Assembly (NCBI GenBank): GCA_013054445.1
Contig: JAAMPI010000319.1
Coordinates: 1-43,366 of the forward strand
Length of the DNA: 43,366 nucleotides
Origin: Cudoniella acicularis
Lineage: Eukaryota > Ascomycota > Leotiomycetes > Helotiales > Helotiaceae
Direction of reading: 5' to 3'
Part shown: piece after piece, positions 21,250-34,924 of the stretch
How the letters are laid out: each line of letters opens with the position of its first letter
How positions within the stretch are numbered: the stretch's first letter is position 1
The notes under the pieces: generated by a model
Database searches by the model: none
What the model was told of the DNA's origin: nothing
What the model saw: the letters and a program-made list of their open reading frames with translations, nothing else
Made by a program: the position numbers and the translations under genes

Positions 21250-23697
21250 ATGGATAGCACAAACGAAAACTCCTCCAATTCCGTCATGAATGGAGGAGCT
21301 GCAAATGGCTTGCCGAGTGATGGCACAGGTAAGTTAGCGGAAGCTTCAGCTCTCTTGAATGGCAGACATCTAATTTTTCTCCCAGGTGTTGTGGAACTTG
21401 ACCCATGGCTCGCCCCCTTCAAGGACTCCCTCCGAGATCGATACAGTAAAGTACGAAAGTGGATTACAACCATAAATGAGACTGAGGGAGGATTGGAGAA
21501 GTTTAGCAGAGTTCGTCAAGCTCATACGATCCATTGATTGGGACTGACGAAATCAGGGAACCGAGAAGTTTGGCTTCAACGTGGACAAGGACAACAACAT
21601 TACCTATAGGGAATGGGCGCCTAATGCAACGCAAGCATTCCTTATTGGTGAATTCAGTAATCCTCTCTCCCTTTAGTATACCTCCATTGGAGGCAGACTA
21701 ATACTTGGTAGATGATTGGAACCGTGAATCTCATCCTATGAAGAAGGATCCATTTGGGGTATTTGAAGTTGTCATTCCAGCCAGAGATGGCAAGCCAGCC
21801 ATTGCACATAATTCGAAAATCAAGGTATGGTCAATTTATTGCTATTTTTTCACATGCTGATCTTGCAGATTTCTCTGATCACTCCTTCCGGCGAACGAAT
21901 TGAACGAATCCCAGCATGGATCAAATACGTCACCCAAGAACTTGCAGTTTCTCCCGTTTACGATGCCCGATTTTGGAATCCTCCTGCGAATGAAAAATAT
22001 GTTTTCAAACATCCAAGACCAAAGAAGCCCGAGAGCGCTAGAGTATACGAAGCACATGTTGGAATTTCATCGCCTGAGCTGAGGGTTGCTACATACAAGG
22101 AGTTTACAAAGAATATGTTGCCAAGAATAAAACATCTAGGATACAATGTCATTCAGCTCATGGCTGTCATGGAGCATGCCTATTATGCAAGTTTCGGTTA
22201 CCAAATCAACAGCTTCTTTGCTGCAAGCAGTCGATATGGTACCCCTGATGACTTAAAGGAGCTCATTGATACAGCTCATGGTATGGGTCTCGTTGTTCTC
22301 CTAGATGTGGTGCACAGTCACGCATCTAAGAACGTTCTTGACGGCCTGAATGAGTTTGATGGCACTGACAGCTGCTATTTCCATGGTGGCCCGAAGGGTA
22401 AGCACGAGTTGTGGGACAGCAGACTGTTTAATTATGGCAGTCATGAAGTCTTGAGATTTCTTTTAAGTAATTTGCGTTTCTGGATGGATGAATACCACTT
22501 TGACGGATTTCGGTTTGACGGCGTTACGAGTATGCTTTATACCCATCATGGAATTGGAACGTAAGATGTTTGTGCCCTTTTGAAATTTTTTTGCTAACCT
22601 GGATCAGGGGATTTTCGGGAGGTTATCATGAATATTTTGGCCCTTCTGTTGATGATGACGGAATTGTTTATCTCATGCTGGCAAATGAGATGCTTCACCA
22701 ACTGTACCCAGAAATGATCACAATTGCTGAGGATGTGTCCGGCATGCCAGCGCTGTGTCTGTCGTTATCACTTGGAGGAGTTGGTTTCGACTATAGACTG
22801 GCAATGGCGATTCCGGATATGTGGATCAAGATTTTGAAGGAAAAGAAGGACGACGAGTGGGACATGGCTAGCATTGCCTTCACCCTAACAAATCGACGAC
22901 ATGGCGAGAAGACAATTGCTTATTGCGAGAGTCACGACCAAGCGTAAGTTGCACTCGTTTGTCTTCCATCTTCGGTGCTAATTTTCTCAGATTGGTTGGA
23001 GATAAATCCATTATGATGCATCTTTGCGATGCACAGATGTACACCAACATGTCCACTCTCACGGAGTTTACACCCATCATTGAGCGCGGTATGGCCTTGC
23101 ATAAGATGATTCGACTTTTGACGCATGCCCTTGGTGGCGAGGGATATCTGAATTTCGAAGGTAACGAGTTCGGACATCCCGAATGGCTTGACTTTCCTCG
23201 TGCAGGAAACGACAACAGCTTCTGGTACGCGCGCCGTCAATTCAACCTTACCGAAGATCATCTACTCCGTTACCAATTCTTGAACGAATTTGATGCCGGT
23301 ATGAACAACACAGAACAAAAATACGGATGGCTCCATTCGCCACAAGCATACATCAGTTTGAAGAATGAGACCGATAAGGTTATCGTCTTCGAGCGTGCTG
23401 GACTGGTCTTTGCGTTCAATTTCCACCCGACTCAAAGCTTCCCTGACTACAGAATTGGTATTGAGGTGCCTGGTACTTATCGAGTAGTTCTCAATTCCGA
23501 CAGTAAACAGTATGGTGGATTCGAACGTATCGATTCTGGCACGAGATTCTTCACAACACCATTCGAATGGAACGGCAGGAAAAACTTTACACAAGTTTAC
23601 CTCCCAACGAGAACTGTCACTGTAAGTCGCATGCTAAACATCCTTCAGATAAAATTACTGACCCTTCCAGGTTCTCGCCTTGGAGTCAACATTGTAA
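21250..23697 (+). CDS. GLC3: 1,4-alpha-glucan (glycogen) branching enzyme, GH13
   Basis: Eight exons (21250-21328, 21386-21510, 21557-21656, 21712-21824, 21869-22560, 22608-22943, 22991-23621, 23671-23697) give 700 aa, the normal eukaryotic length. It moves alpha-1,4 chains to alpha-1,6 branch points during cytosolic glycogen synthesis. After an Asn/Ser-rich leader comes [15 protein letters not shown], then the CBM48-like N-domain ([20 protein letters not shown]). The GH13 barrel follows: [22 protein letters not shown] with the nucleophile Asp (about 355), TIAEDVSG with the acid/base Glu (about 411), and [13 protein letters not shown] with the transition-state Asp. [16 protein letters not shown] is a hallmark of branching enzymes. 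The C-terminal all-beta domain ends in TVLALESTL from the last 27-nt exon. All splice phases close. Confidence 0.95.
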
Positions 23698-24317
23698 GGA
23701 AATGGAGAGTATGAGAATGGATGATCGGAGGAGATCTGTGCATGATAGCTGGGAGGTTTTGGAAGGAATATTATTTTAGATGGTTCATACTTCTTAGCGA
23801 CACGAGCATTGCCTTGCTGTAAATATAACAACATGAAGCTCACCTTTTTGTCGCGTCGTCGAGTAAAATTTCGTGTTATGAGCCTCAATATTTCATGGAA
23901 CATCCATGAGGGATAAAAAGACAGTTTTCCGCGCGGGAGGGTGGCTAGTAAAGCGGCATAGGGGTAGGCGATGTTGACGGACGCTGAAAGCTAGCTAAAC
24001 GTGGAAGTTGATCATGCAAAGAACCTTTTCAGGAAATATCTAAGTTAAAAATAAAACAACTTAAAAGACTTGCAAGATTCAGCTTCTTATCAAAAAGTCA
24101 ATTTCCTTCTCTTCAACCCCTTTCTCAAAATTCTCGAACCCGCCGCTTTTATCCATCGGCGAAGCTCGGATGTTGTTGACACGTCACGTGAATGCTAAAC
24201 TAGCGCTTCTCCTTCCGTGAGAGCTTCTTGCCGACGACTTCATTTTGCAAGACTCCCTACCTCCATCGACTTTCATATCTCCACTCACATCTCCAACACT
24301 CTTCTTCATCTCTCAAG
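23698..24317. promoter_or_regulatory. Spacer and ATP2 promoter
   Basis: 620 bp between two genes on the same strand. ACACGTCACGTGAATG at about 24180-24195 contains overlapping ACGTCA and CACGTG palindromes (CRE/E-box-like) about 130 bp before the ATP2 start. The leader is CT-rich. No gene is seen. Confidence 0.45.
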
Positions 24318-26652
<2,335 letters not shown>

Positions 26653-27249
26653 GCGAGCCAAGACGCTAGGTGAAGGTTGAATGAAGATGGGAATGTGTAT
26701 AGTTTTTGCAGCGTTGAATTAATGCCGTGGGTAGGCCGCATTGACTCGATAGGCTGCATCGTGTACAGATGGATGGGAAAGAAAAAGACTCACATGGACA
26801 CCAAACTCCTCCTCTGGTAACGGATCTCCTTTAGCTTGTAACAGAAGTTTTTTTTCCTCCTTATACCCCTCCTTGATCCGTTGCGCTAGTTCTGTGAAAT
26901 TTTGTCTTTATTTCGGTATGGTTTTCGATTATTTTACTAGTATAGTAGTCTGTCCTCGCTCTTCCTCGTCCGCGCCTTGATTTCTTTTTAAATTTTCATA
27001 TCAGCTATCAACTATCTACTTTTACATTTCAAACGACCTAACTCGATAAATTTTATCTCTTCTATTTCCTCGAAAAGTCCTATTCCTTTCGTCTGGGTTT
27101 CAAAAATAGTTGCTCTTTCCTTTCTGCGATTAGACTTTCTAGTGCTTGACATTGATAGCGGTGGTCCTTATATTATATCTCGTCGCTACTTGATTATTGA
27201 TAACAAGTTGATATTTAAAATAGAGTTTTTAATTTGAATTTCTTTCCTA

Positions 27250-27560
27250 GTGTGGGGTGTTCGATTCGAGGCTCTGGATAGGTAGGTAGGTGAGGATTTG
27301 GGTAGATAGGTAGATGAGTTCCTGGGTGGATGTTTGTGCTGCTATATGGGGTTTTCTTGGATTCTTTCTGGATTCTGGAGTAGTGGAGGTGGGGATTTAG
27401 GTAGGTGGGATCATAGCTGGGTGGATGTTTATCCTGCTGTGGGGTATTCTCGAACTCTGTTTAATTAGATAGGTAAGTGTTTATATAAATAGGATCGATC
27501 CCGTAGTGAGTGTTTGTGCTATTGTGGGGTTTTCTTGGATTCTTTACTTGACTCTAGAGC
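27250..27560. repeat. Degenerate tandem repeat, about 90-bp period, four units
   Basis: The phrase GTTTGTGCTGCTATATGGGG at 27333, its variant GTTTATCCTGCTGTGGGG at about 27427, and GTTTGTGCTATTGTGGGG at about 27513 are spaced by about 94 and 86 bp. A weaker first unit starts at TGTGGGGTGTTCGATTCGAG (27251). Each unit continues into TTCTYGGATTCT-like sequence, and GGTAGGTAGG-type spacers lie between units. It shows no coding potential. Confidence 0.6.
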
Positions 27561-27630
27561 CAAATAGAAACTGGCTTCGAGTCTTCTAATAATGTAAGAA
27601 TAGAAGAAAGAGATACGGGAATTAATATAT

Positions 27631-30524
27631 TTCGTTGCACTTCGAAACAGTTCCCGAGCTGGGAGTAGAGCCGGGAGAGGAGTGTATAAGAATTTAAATC
27701 TCCTCTACCCAAATATATGTCCTCCCTTCCTTCTCTCCTCCCCTCCTTCTGAACCAGGTTGGAATCTAGGACTGGAAGTAGAAGCTGAATATGTAAGGGT
27801 GGTTGAATTGATAATAGGTCGGGATCTAATGTGGAACGGAATTATGTAGAAGGTTGAAGAAAAATCGGGTTTTGAGGGTTGTAATGTAATAATAGGTAGT
27901 GGGAGGGGTGCGAGAGGGGGTAGGGTAGACATTGTTGTAAACCGCAATTTTGGGTCTAAAAAAAGGTTGAGAGTATTGTTTTTGTTATAAACAGGTTGTA
28001 AACAGGTTGTAAACATATTAAGATTGTTATTTCATCATAAACAGGTTTTGGGGATTTTAAGATAACGCGGCCTTTGGGTTGGGTATAAGTTTTGTTGCAT
28101 ATCGCAAAACTACAGCCCTTTCTCTTGTGTTACATAAGTAATATTTGGAACCTGGCTTTAATATAAGATCAATCGATATATCTAGGTTAAACCGGTCGGA
28201 CCTGGCAATTATTTGAATTGTCAGGTATAACAAAATTTACAATCGGCTATAGATTCTTCTCTTTTGTTACATTAGAACCCTCAAAACCCGAACAGAAAAG
28301 TGCGAAGTGCAACGAAACCTATAAGTACTTTCAGCCCGTCCTCCTTCTCACAACAGATTCCTCTCAGCCTATTTTTGAGTCAAATACTACATATCCAGAT
28401 TCCGGTCTTGAATCCTTTACCGAGCTAGTTTTAATTCAAACTACAAGTCACAATAAACCTGTTTTATAACAAACCGCCACATATTGTTACATTAGAATAC
28501 CCACAAACTACTCTCAAAAGTACGGTGTGCAACAAACAGATTGTCTAACAGACTATCCCGTATTGTTACATTAGAACCTTCCCTTCCTAGTTTCTGATTC
28601 AAGTCCCAAAGACCACACTACCCTTCATATTTGTTACATTAGATTTCCTCAAGTCCTGGATCCATGCTGAAATTATGAAGTGCAACAAACCGATTTTACA
28701 ACAGACTGTCCCGGGTTAAACCTTCTTGTCACGAACCCTGATAATGAATTTGATTCCTAGAACCTGGTTCTGATTCTAGTCCTGGATTCAAACCTGGTAA
28801 TGATTTGAAATTGCGATATGCAATAAAACTTATATTTAACGAAAGGCCTTGTTAGATTAGAACCTAGCTATCCTGGTTTTGATCTTAAATTCCTATAATC
28901 TAGTTTCGATTCAGAATTGCGAAGTGCAACAAAACCTCAAAACCCTGTTGTTGGCTATAGCTTCATTTATTTTTTACATAAAAATACTCAAACCCGATCA
29001 GGAAAGTGCGATGTGCAACAAAAGTTGGGATTTTCATCTGAAGTTCTGTGGTAGTGATTATCGAAAGAACCAAGGTAGCATACACGCGTTAAGGAGTTTA
29101 GATGGGAGACTGTAAAGGCAATAAATAGCTTTTAATGGACTCGATCTTTTTTTTTCCGCAAGGAGAGGTCTGTTGTAATTATATTCTGTGTATTTGAATT
29201 GAAGAGAACTTCAATTATATATGTCGCATAGTAACATTTCTGAATATAAGTTTTTCACCACTGGATACTAGAACCACTTGAAAAAAAATATGCACTACCC
29301 CATTCGTAAATACTCTTAAAATAGAAGAAATGTAAACTTGATATTTCTTCTTATCCCAAAACAAAATCGCATTTTTAATTAGTGGGTGTTTAGATATTTT
29401 AAAGTGTTTCGTGCGTTGTCACGAGGGCCAAGCTTTGACGAATAACGCATGACGCACGACGGATGGGGTACATGGGGTGGGCATGACGAACATATGACGA
29501 ATGCATGACTGAGGGTGCGATGTGCGACAAAACCTTTCTCCTTCATTTAGAGGTTTCTTAAAATAGAGACTTACTATACGTCTAATGGTGACTTGAAAAT
29601 AGCTGGAAGCTACCCCGCTCTGCTTCTCGGTCACCCCCACATATGGTTTGCGGTAGCATATTTAGAAAGGATATTCATTTTCGGTTTTTAATATCTTTGA
29701 TTATTCCGTGAGTATTTACTTGCACATAAGTCCCGACTTTTAGAGCTTTGACGCACCATGTCTCAGGTTTAACAAGTGTAAGTAAGCTCTTACATCTACA
29801 ACCCCAGCTTATCAAACCACACAAGTACCAAGGAGAAGTCCTATGACCAACACTATATTGCAATAAAACAACTCCTTCTTCTTCTCCTCTTCCGCCAAAT
29901 TTACCTCCCAGAACTGAAACCCTCCCCAATTTCCTGAGAGCAGATGTTCAAATCATGATATACCTCAATGGGCACTCTGCTTTTTGATTGCTTTTAACCT
30001 TAAAATGCATCCTTACGCTCTCGCTAACAGGGGGACACAAATATATAAGCTGCAGTAGTCGTATATTCCCAACCGATAGATTGGACCCTGCTCGGTACAG
30101 TACATGCAAATGACGGAATAAGTCAAATGAAAACGAGAAAGAAGGGCCGATTCTGTTCGTTTTGGGAATGGGGTAATTTAGAACTAACTTGTTAATTTTA
30201 TTGCGTTGCTGCATTGGATTGTGTATCGATATTTACGAGTTCAACGGTCACTGGATTTCTCCTCAATTCTCGAGGAGAAGTACAGGATACTGTAGAATTA
30301 GAGCAACCAGAAAATACTCACAAACTTCCAGAGGATCTCCCCAAAACAATCAATCAAAAGTTGCAAAACATCGCCCAGCATCGCAATCCCAAAAAGTCAA
30401 ATATCCCTCACAGTTTCACAAACCCATGTTCTTGAAAATCACAATTAAAAACATACAAGGATCGGAGCAAGTTTCCTCCACCATTCCTTCTTCAACAAGA
30501 ACTTTTGTTGCACATCGCACCTTG
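27631..30524. repeat. Dispersed short repeat family, core TGCGATGTGCAACAAAA
   Basis: At least ten related copies occur in both orientations. Plus copies: about 28301-28320, 28521-28537, 28675-28690, 28811-28828, 28916-28937, 29003-29024 and 29514-29536. Inverted copies: about 27631-27645, 28090-28106 and 30502-30524. Several are preceded by a second conserved phrase, TGTTACATTAGAACC (28265, 28495, 28564, 28632; weaker at 28849). The longest similarity covers about 55 bp, between 28269-28320 and 28978-29024. Copies are diverged and irregularly spaced, so this is not a CRISPR or simple tandem array. Origin is unknown; nested MITE-like insertions or an old expanded satellite are possible. Confidence 0.65.
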
Positions 30525-31938
30525 ACAAATAGCTGGAATTAATATACAGCTTTAGGAATTCGCTGCATACCTCTGCAGTGCCGTACTGTATTTTGTGTTG
30601 TTTTTAGAATGAGAGGATGTGGGTTTGCGTTTGGGTTGGGGAGTGTGGGGCCCGTACACCACAAGTACTACGGCGAGGTGGAAATTAGCATTTTAATTGG
30701 GAGTGGAAATTGCTTCTATGGTACGTGTTTTGTTTTATTTTGAGTCTGGAAAGCTGTTGAAAGGGAGGTCGGTTTGAGAAGGTGATATTCTATAAACGCG
30801 AAAGAGAGTGACCTTGAGTTTGCAAGTATGCAAGTAGGAGTGCGAAACTCGGTCGAAAGGGGCAAAATTTGTTGTTAAAGAGTGAGTGATTTAATTACAG
30901 ACCTTTTTTTTGAGGGATGCAGGGTTAGAAAGGGGTTGTATCAGGTGTTAGCGGGAAAATGAAGTTGTATTTCGTGATTTTGCAGTATTTAGACTCTGAA
31001 GTTATTTTGGTGGAGTGAGTCAGGGAAATACCGTACCCGAGAGCATCATACAGTAAATGTGCCGTGTAGGAATGACTCTGTTAAAACATTGCGGAATTGG
31101 TACATTACTAGGAATGAAATTCACGAAATTCGAGTACAATAAACACACCAGGGGAGTACAAATCTGTGAAGTGCAGAATAATAAACGGTGCCTTTATTTC
31201 TAGCTATTTATGTTTGCTTTCGACTTCGCGGGGGGGAAAGGACTTAGAAACACATCCTACACTCTCTTTGAGGGTGACTTGAAATATCAATCATCACAAA
31301 TATCATTAGAAAACGAAGAGCAAGCTTTTTGATTGAAGAGTCAGTACTCGTATGCACAAAATTTCTATTAGACAGACCGTGCCCCACTTTCCTTCCACAA
31401 CCCCAAACCTCCTTTCCATAACCCAAATAACGTGGGACCGGCAGTGCGGCACCCACTCTGTTTGTAAAAAGGGAATTTGCCTAAAACCCACCACTGGATT
31501 CCAGCTCCGGAGCTCCGGGAGCGGGCTAAGCGGCTCAGCGGGGTTTGGCGGTTGGAAGAGGTTTAAAGTTGGGGGGTTAAGGTTACATTGAGTTGGAATT
31601 GAGTTGTTGGGTGTGAGATAGGATGGTGTAATAGAAGGTTGTGAGACCAATGGGTGGGGGTGGGGCTGGGGGATGAGGTAATTTTGGTGATTTGATACCG
31701 AGAACAGAAAGAACATTTACGCTACTTGGCAGAACGAGGAAGTAAAAAGAGGTGTAGGAATTGTTATATATCTGAGTGCATTTTCTTTTGGACTCGTTAG
31801 CGACGAATTTTACAGTGTTTTGAATCGGGTGAAATATATGTCTAAGGACTTTTGAGTGATTCGCAAAATTTTTACACATGTGCAAAAAGATCAAGGAACT
31901 CTACCACATGATACCCCCCCAAAAGATCTCCAACCTCT

Positions 31939-34924
31939 TTAAGGTCTGTATACAGTTCTATGCCTTGCTTTAATCAGATCCGCAGCCTAGTTATCACATT
32001 TGTTAGCATACGCTCTCCAACCCCTTCACGCCCAAGTAGGACAGCAACATACCTTCTCAGCAACAGCATAAACCGTCGAACAAGTATGGCTCCCCGGCAC
32101 CATCGGCAGCACCGAAATATCCCCCACACTTAACCCGCTCACTCCATAAACCGTCAACTCAGGGCAGACCACCCCTCCTAGCTCCTTAGGCATCAATGCC
32201 GCAGTACAGCACCCATGGGCCTCACTCGGGAACGCACTCTCCTTAACGGCGTCCCCAAGCCCCTCATCACTCGTCACCGCCACACCAGGCGTGACTTCCA
32301 CAGTTGACAGCGCCGTCTGCGCAGCATACCATCTCCTCGCGAATTTAAACACTGAAATCATGATGTCGAGATCGACGGGGTTGGTTAGCGTGCCGTAGTC
32401 AAGGATAGGCTCAGCGTAGATATTGGAGGGGGAGAGCGTGATGCTTCCTCTGCTGAGGGGCTTTTCTAGGCCCATGGAGGCGGAGGAGCCCCCTGAGAAG
32501 GGGATTTCGACCACGGCGCTGGAGAGGCCGCCATAGTTTGCTGCTATGAGGTCGCGTTGTGCAAGCCAGCCGGCTTTGGTGGTGTTGGTGTAGATGCTGG
32601 GGAGATATTGGGTGGTTTGGGAGAGGAGGCGGGTGATTATTGAGGTGTAGTTTGTGGGAGTGATGTGGGGGAGGCCGATTTTGGCGACTGTGTTGCCGTT
32701 GCCGAGGGAGAGGGGGCCTGTGATGTTTAGGAGGTGTTGGTTTAGGAGAGGGAATTATTGGCTTACCTTTTCTTTGTTTCCATTGTTCGATTGAGGATTG
32801 GTTGAAAGTGCTGTTTGTTTTGAAACTTTGAGGGTTTGGTTGCGCGTCTGTATTATCTATAGCCAGTATTAGTAAAAGATGACTACTGCCAATCATTCGA
32901 AAAATGGATGTTGTAGATGAAGTTCCTAGGCTCGCCTCTAAGGCATTTAGAAGCCCATTGACTTCGCACAAATGCAAGCCCATTCGACAAGGACAATACC
33001 GCATCCCATAAGGGCCCCTCGTTTCTGGCAAGTGCGCCACATTTCCTTCGGAAAAGTGTCTTGTAGGACTTGAAAAACTTGCGGGAATCGAAAGAGCCTC
33101 CAACTTACACTGATAGGCAATACGACTGCCCATATGATCCTGAAAATTTGCTCCAACACCAGGAAGGTCAACCAGTACCGTAACATTAGCGGCATTCAAA
33201 ACAGCCTTTGGTCCAATACCACTGCGTTGTAAGATTTGCGGTGTATGCAACCACCCCGCGCAGAGAATGATTTCCTTGTTGGCCTTGACAGTAGTAACGT
33301 TGGACCCAGCGGGGCTGTCTCGAGCTATCATAGTGATGTTATCGGCATGAAGATTGGCGCTAAATTGAACCTCGTTGACTCGATATCCAGTTAAGAGGTT
33401 GAAATTCTTTCTTGAAGTTATGGGATCGTAGTATCCACTTCTTGCGTAAGATCGCTGTCTTTTGTCCCCGGTCATGGCATCCGTGTTCCAGTAAACACCA
33501 GAGCCGCCGCCTGATGCAGCCCCCTCTTTGTTTGATGGGATGCCGAGGTCGTTGAAGGCTTGCCATTGGATTTCTGAAAAAGGTTAGAACGGTATATACA
33601 CAGGGTCGAGGAGACTTACTGGCACCAGGCCAATAGTAGCTTGGAAAACTTGCATGGATAGGACCAGTAGTCCCGTAATAGCTTGCATCGTATGTGATGT
33701 TATACTCATTAGCTACAGCTGCATCCGGAGGGTCGAAGGTTGTGCTCTGAAGAAGTCAACTTCACTTCAAACTGATCACAGGAAACGAAGAAGCTAACTT
33801 TCTTAAAATAAGGAAGCAATCCCTTCCATCCCCAGCCTGGATTGCCGAGCTTCTCCCAATTGTCGTAGTCTTCAGCTGCACCGCGGTCGAACATCATGCC
33901 GTCTAAAGTTGGAAAGTTAGCATGCCGTCCGCTTGCCATCTGTGTGACAGGTGGATAGCTCCACAATTCACGTGAATTAATTCAGCCAAATAAAGGAAAA
34001 AAGAAATCCCGAAAGTATTTTAGAATGATTGGAAATGATAGAGGATGCCAAGACGTAAGAGATTTATTCAAAATTTGTACCATAGCAAACACAATGAGAT
34101 TTTAAGGTGCTGTGGGCGGTTTTGTGAAGTGATATGCCCTCGACCGCCCAGCGGCTTTGCGAAGTTACATAATATTTGAAAGGTATTAAATAGCCACTAA
34201 AACAAACATATTGACACTTGGAAAATCAAAATAAGACAACATGCTAGATTAGGGTTTATTCTTCTTTCAAATAAAGTCCCACTGTAGTGGAGATATTTCA
34301 AGTGATCGATACACTTTCACGATACACCCCCTAACGGATGAAAGGATATGCAGAACGGGTCCCAAAACGATGCGATTTCAGGGAAAAAGGAATGAGTACA
34401 CTTTCTCAAGAGCATATAATTGACCAACAGCGTTTCTCGAAGTCGAAGGCAAATGACAAAGGATTGAAGGGAATAGGCGTTCTTACTAATCGTAGAGCCG
34501 CCACCCACTACAGCAGCGGCATACACTCCGCTTGTTCTATTTCCAAGTCCAATCATTGGAACTGATGTCAGGTTGTACAAGTCCTTGCGGGGCCAAGCAC
34601 CCCCACTACTGCTGCTCGGCTCAATCTGACTGGGATTATTATCAAGGTAACCATATTCTATCACCAAGACAGCGCCTAGTTGAATAGTTAGTAGGACTTC
34701 TCGAGATAATCCCTCGAAATCTCACTTCCTGTATCTTCGCTCAATCGATTACCAATAACCAGACCACTCGTTCCTCCACCAACAATGATGTAATCGTATG
34801 CTGGTAAAATATCTTGTGAACCCTTGATTTCCCTCTCGTGTAGTCCATCAAGCAAGGTAGGGTAAGCTGTGCACAGGCATGGTAAAGTGGCGATCGCCAC
34901 AATTAATAGGATTCGTGAAGTCAT
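31939..34924 (-). CDS. Secreted GMC-family FAD oxidoreductase
   Basis: Eight exons (34726-34924, 34487-34675, 33799-33902, 33620-33746, 33109-33573, 32767-32856, 32053-32717, 31939-31986) sum to 1887 nt, 628 aa. A signal peptide (MTSRILLIVAIATLPCLCTA) precedes the FAD-binding loop YDYIIVGGGTSGLVIGNRLS. GGGSTINGMMFDRGAAEDYD is GMC signature 1, and CAGWLHTPQILQRSGIGP is signature 2. The C-terminal active site has His in PSEAHGCCTAA and a second His in VPGSHTCSTVYAVAEK, giving a His-His pair. It oxidises an alcohol (glucose, aryl alcohol, cellobiose or similar) and passes electrons to O2 or a quinone; the substrate is not readable. Introns 2 and 5 are unusually long (584 and 252 bp), the others 46-66 bp. 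The frame is intact. Confidence 0.9.
33903..34486 (-). other. 584-bp intron of the GMC gene, possible insertion
   Basis: The intron has a normal donor (GTAAGA at 34481-34486, minus strand) and acceptor (CTTTAG), joining GGGST to INGMMFD exactly at the conserved GMC signature. It is about ten times longer than most introns in the window and AT-rich inside. I could not find clear terminal inverted repeats or a target-site duplication, so insertion of a small element is only a guess. Confidence 0.5.

Larger units (their letters stand above)
26653..31938. other. 5.3-kb gene-free spacer between convergent ATP2 and GMC oxidase genes
   Basis: No ORF here has protein character and no RNA gene is recognised. 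The region is AT-rich with a tandem repeat block (27250-27560) and a dispersed short repeat family (27631-30524), each given separately. CA/TG are not depleted, so this is not a RIP-burnt element like the one at 15-19 kb. The section 30540-31938 shows nothing I can name. Confidence 0.6.

Noticed and set aside
27255..27275. tRNA B-box-like GTTCGATTC
   Set aside because: No matching A box or cloverleaf around it; it is part of the tandem repeat.
26653..31938. CRISPR-like or regular array in the repeat-rich spacer
   Set aside because: Repeats are diverged, in both orientations and irregularly spaced, in a eukaryotic context.
32411..32800. His/Pro-rich tail of the frame ending at 32411 (minus)
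   Set aside because: It is the wrong frame of the next GMC exon read through a 49-bp intron.
32857..33108. Coding-looking frames in the GMC intron (GPLWDAVLSLSNGLAF and others) that suggested a frameshifted pseudogene
   Set aside because: Donor GTAAGT, branch TACTAAT and acceptor CTATAG remove the whole stretch and join AYQ to YNTDAQPNP in phase, with all eight exons summing to a multiple of three.
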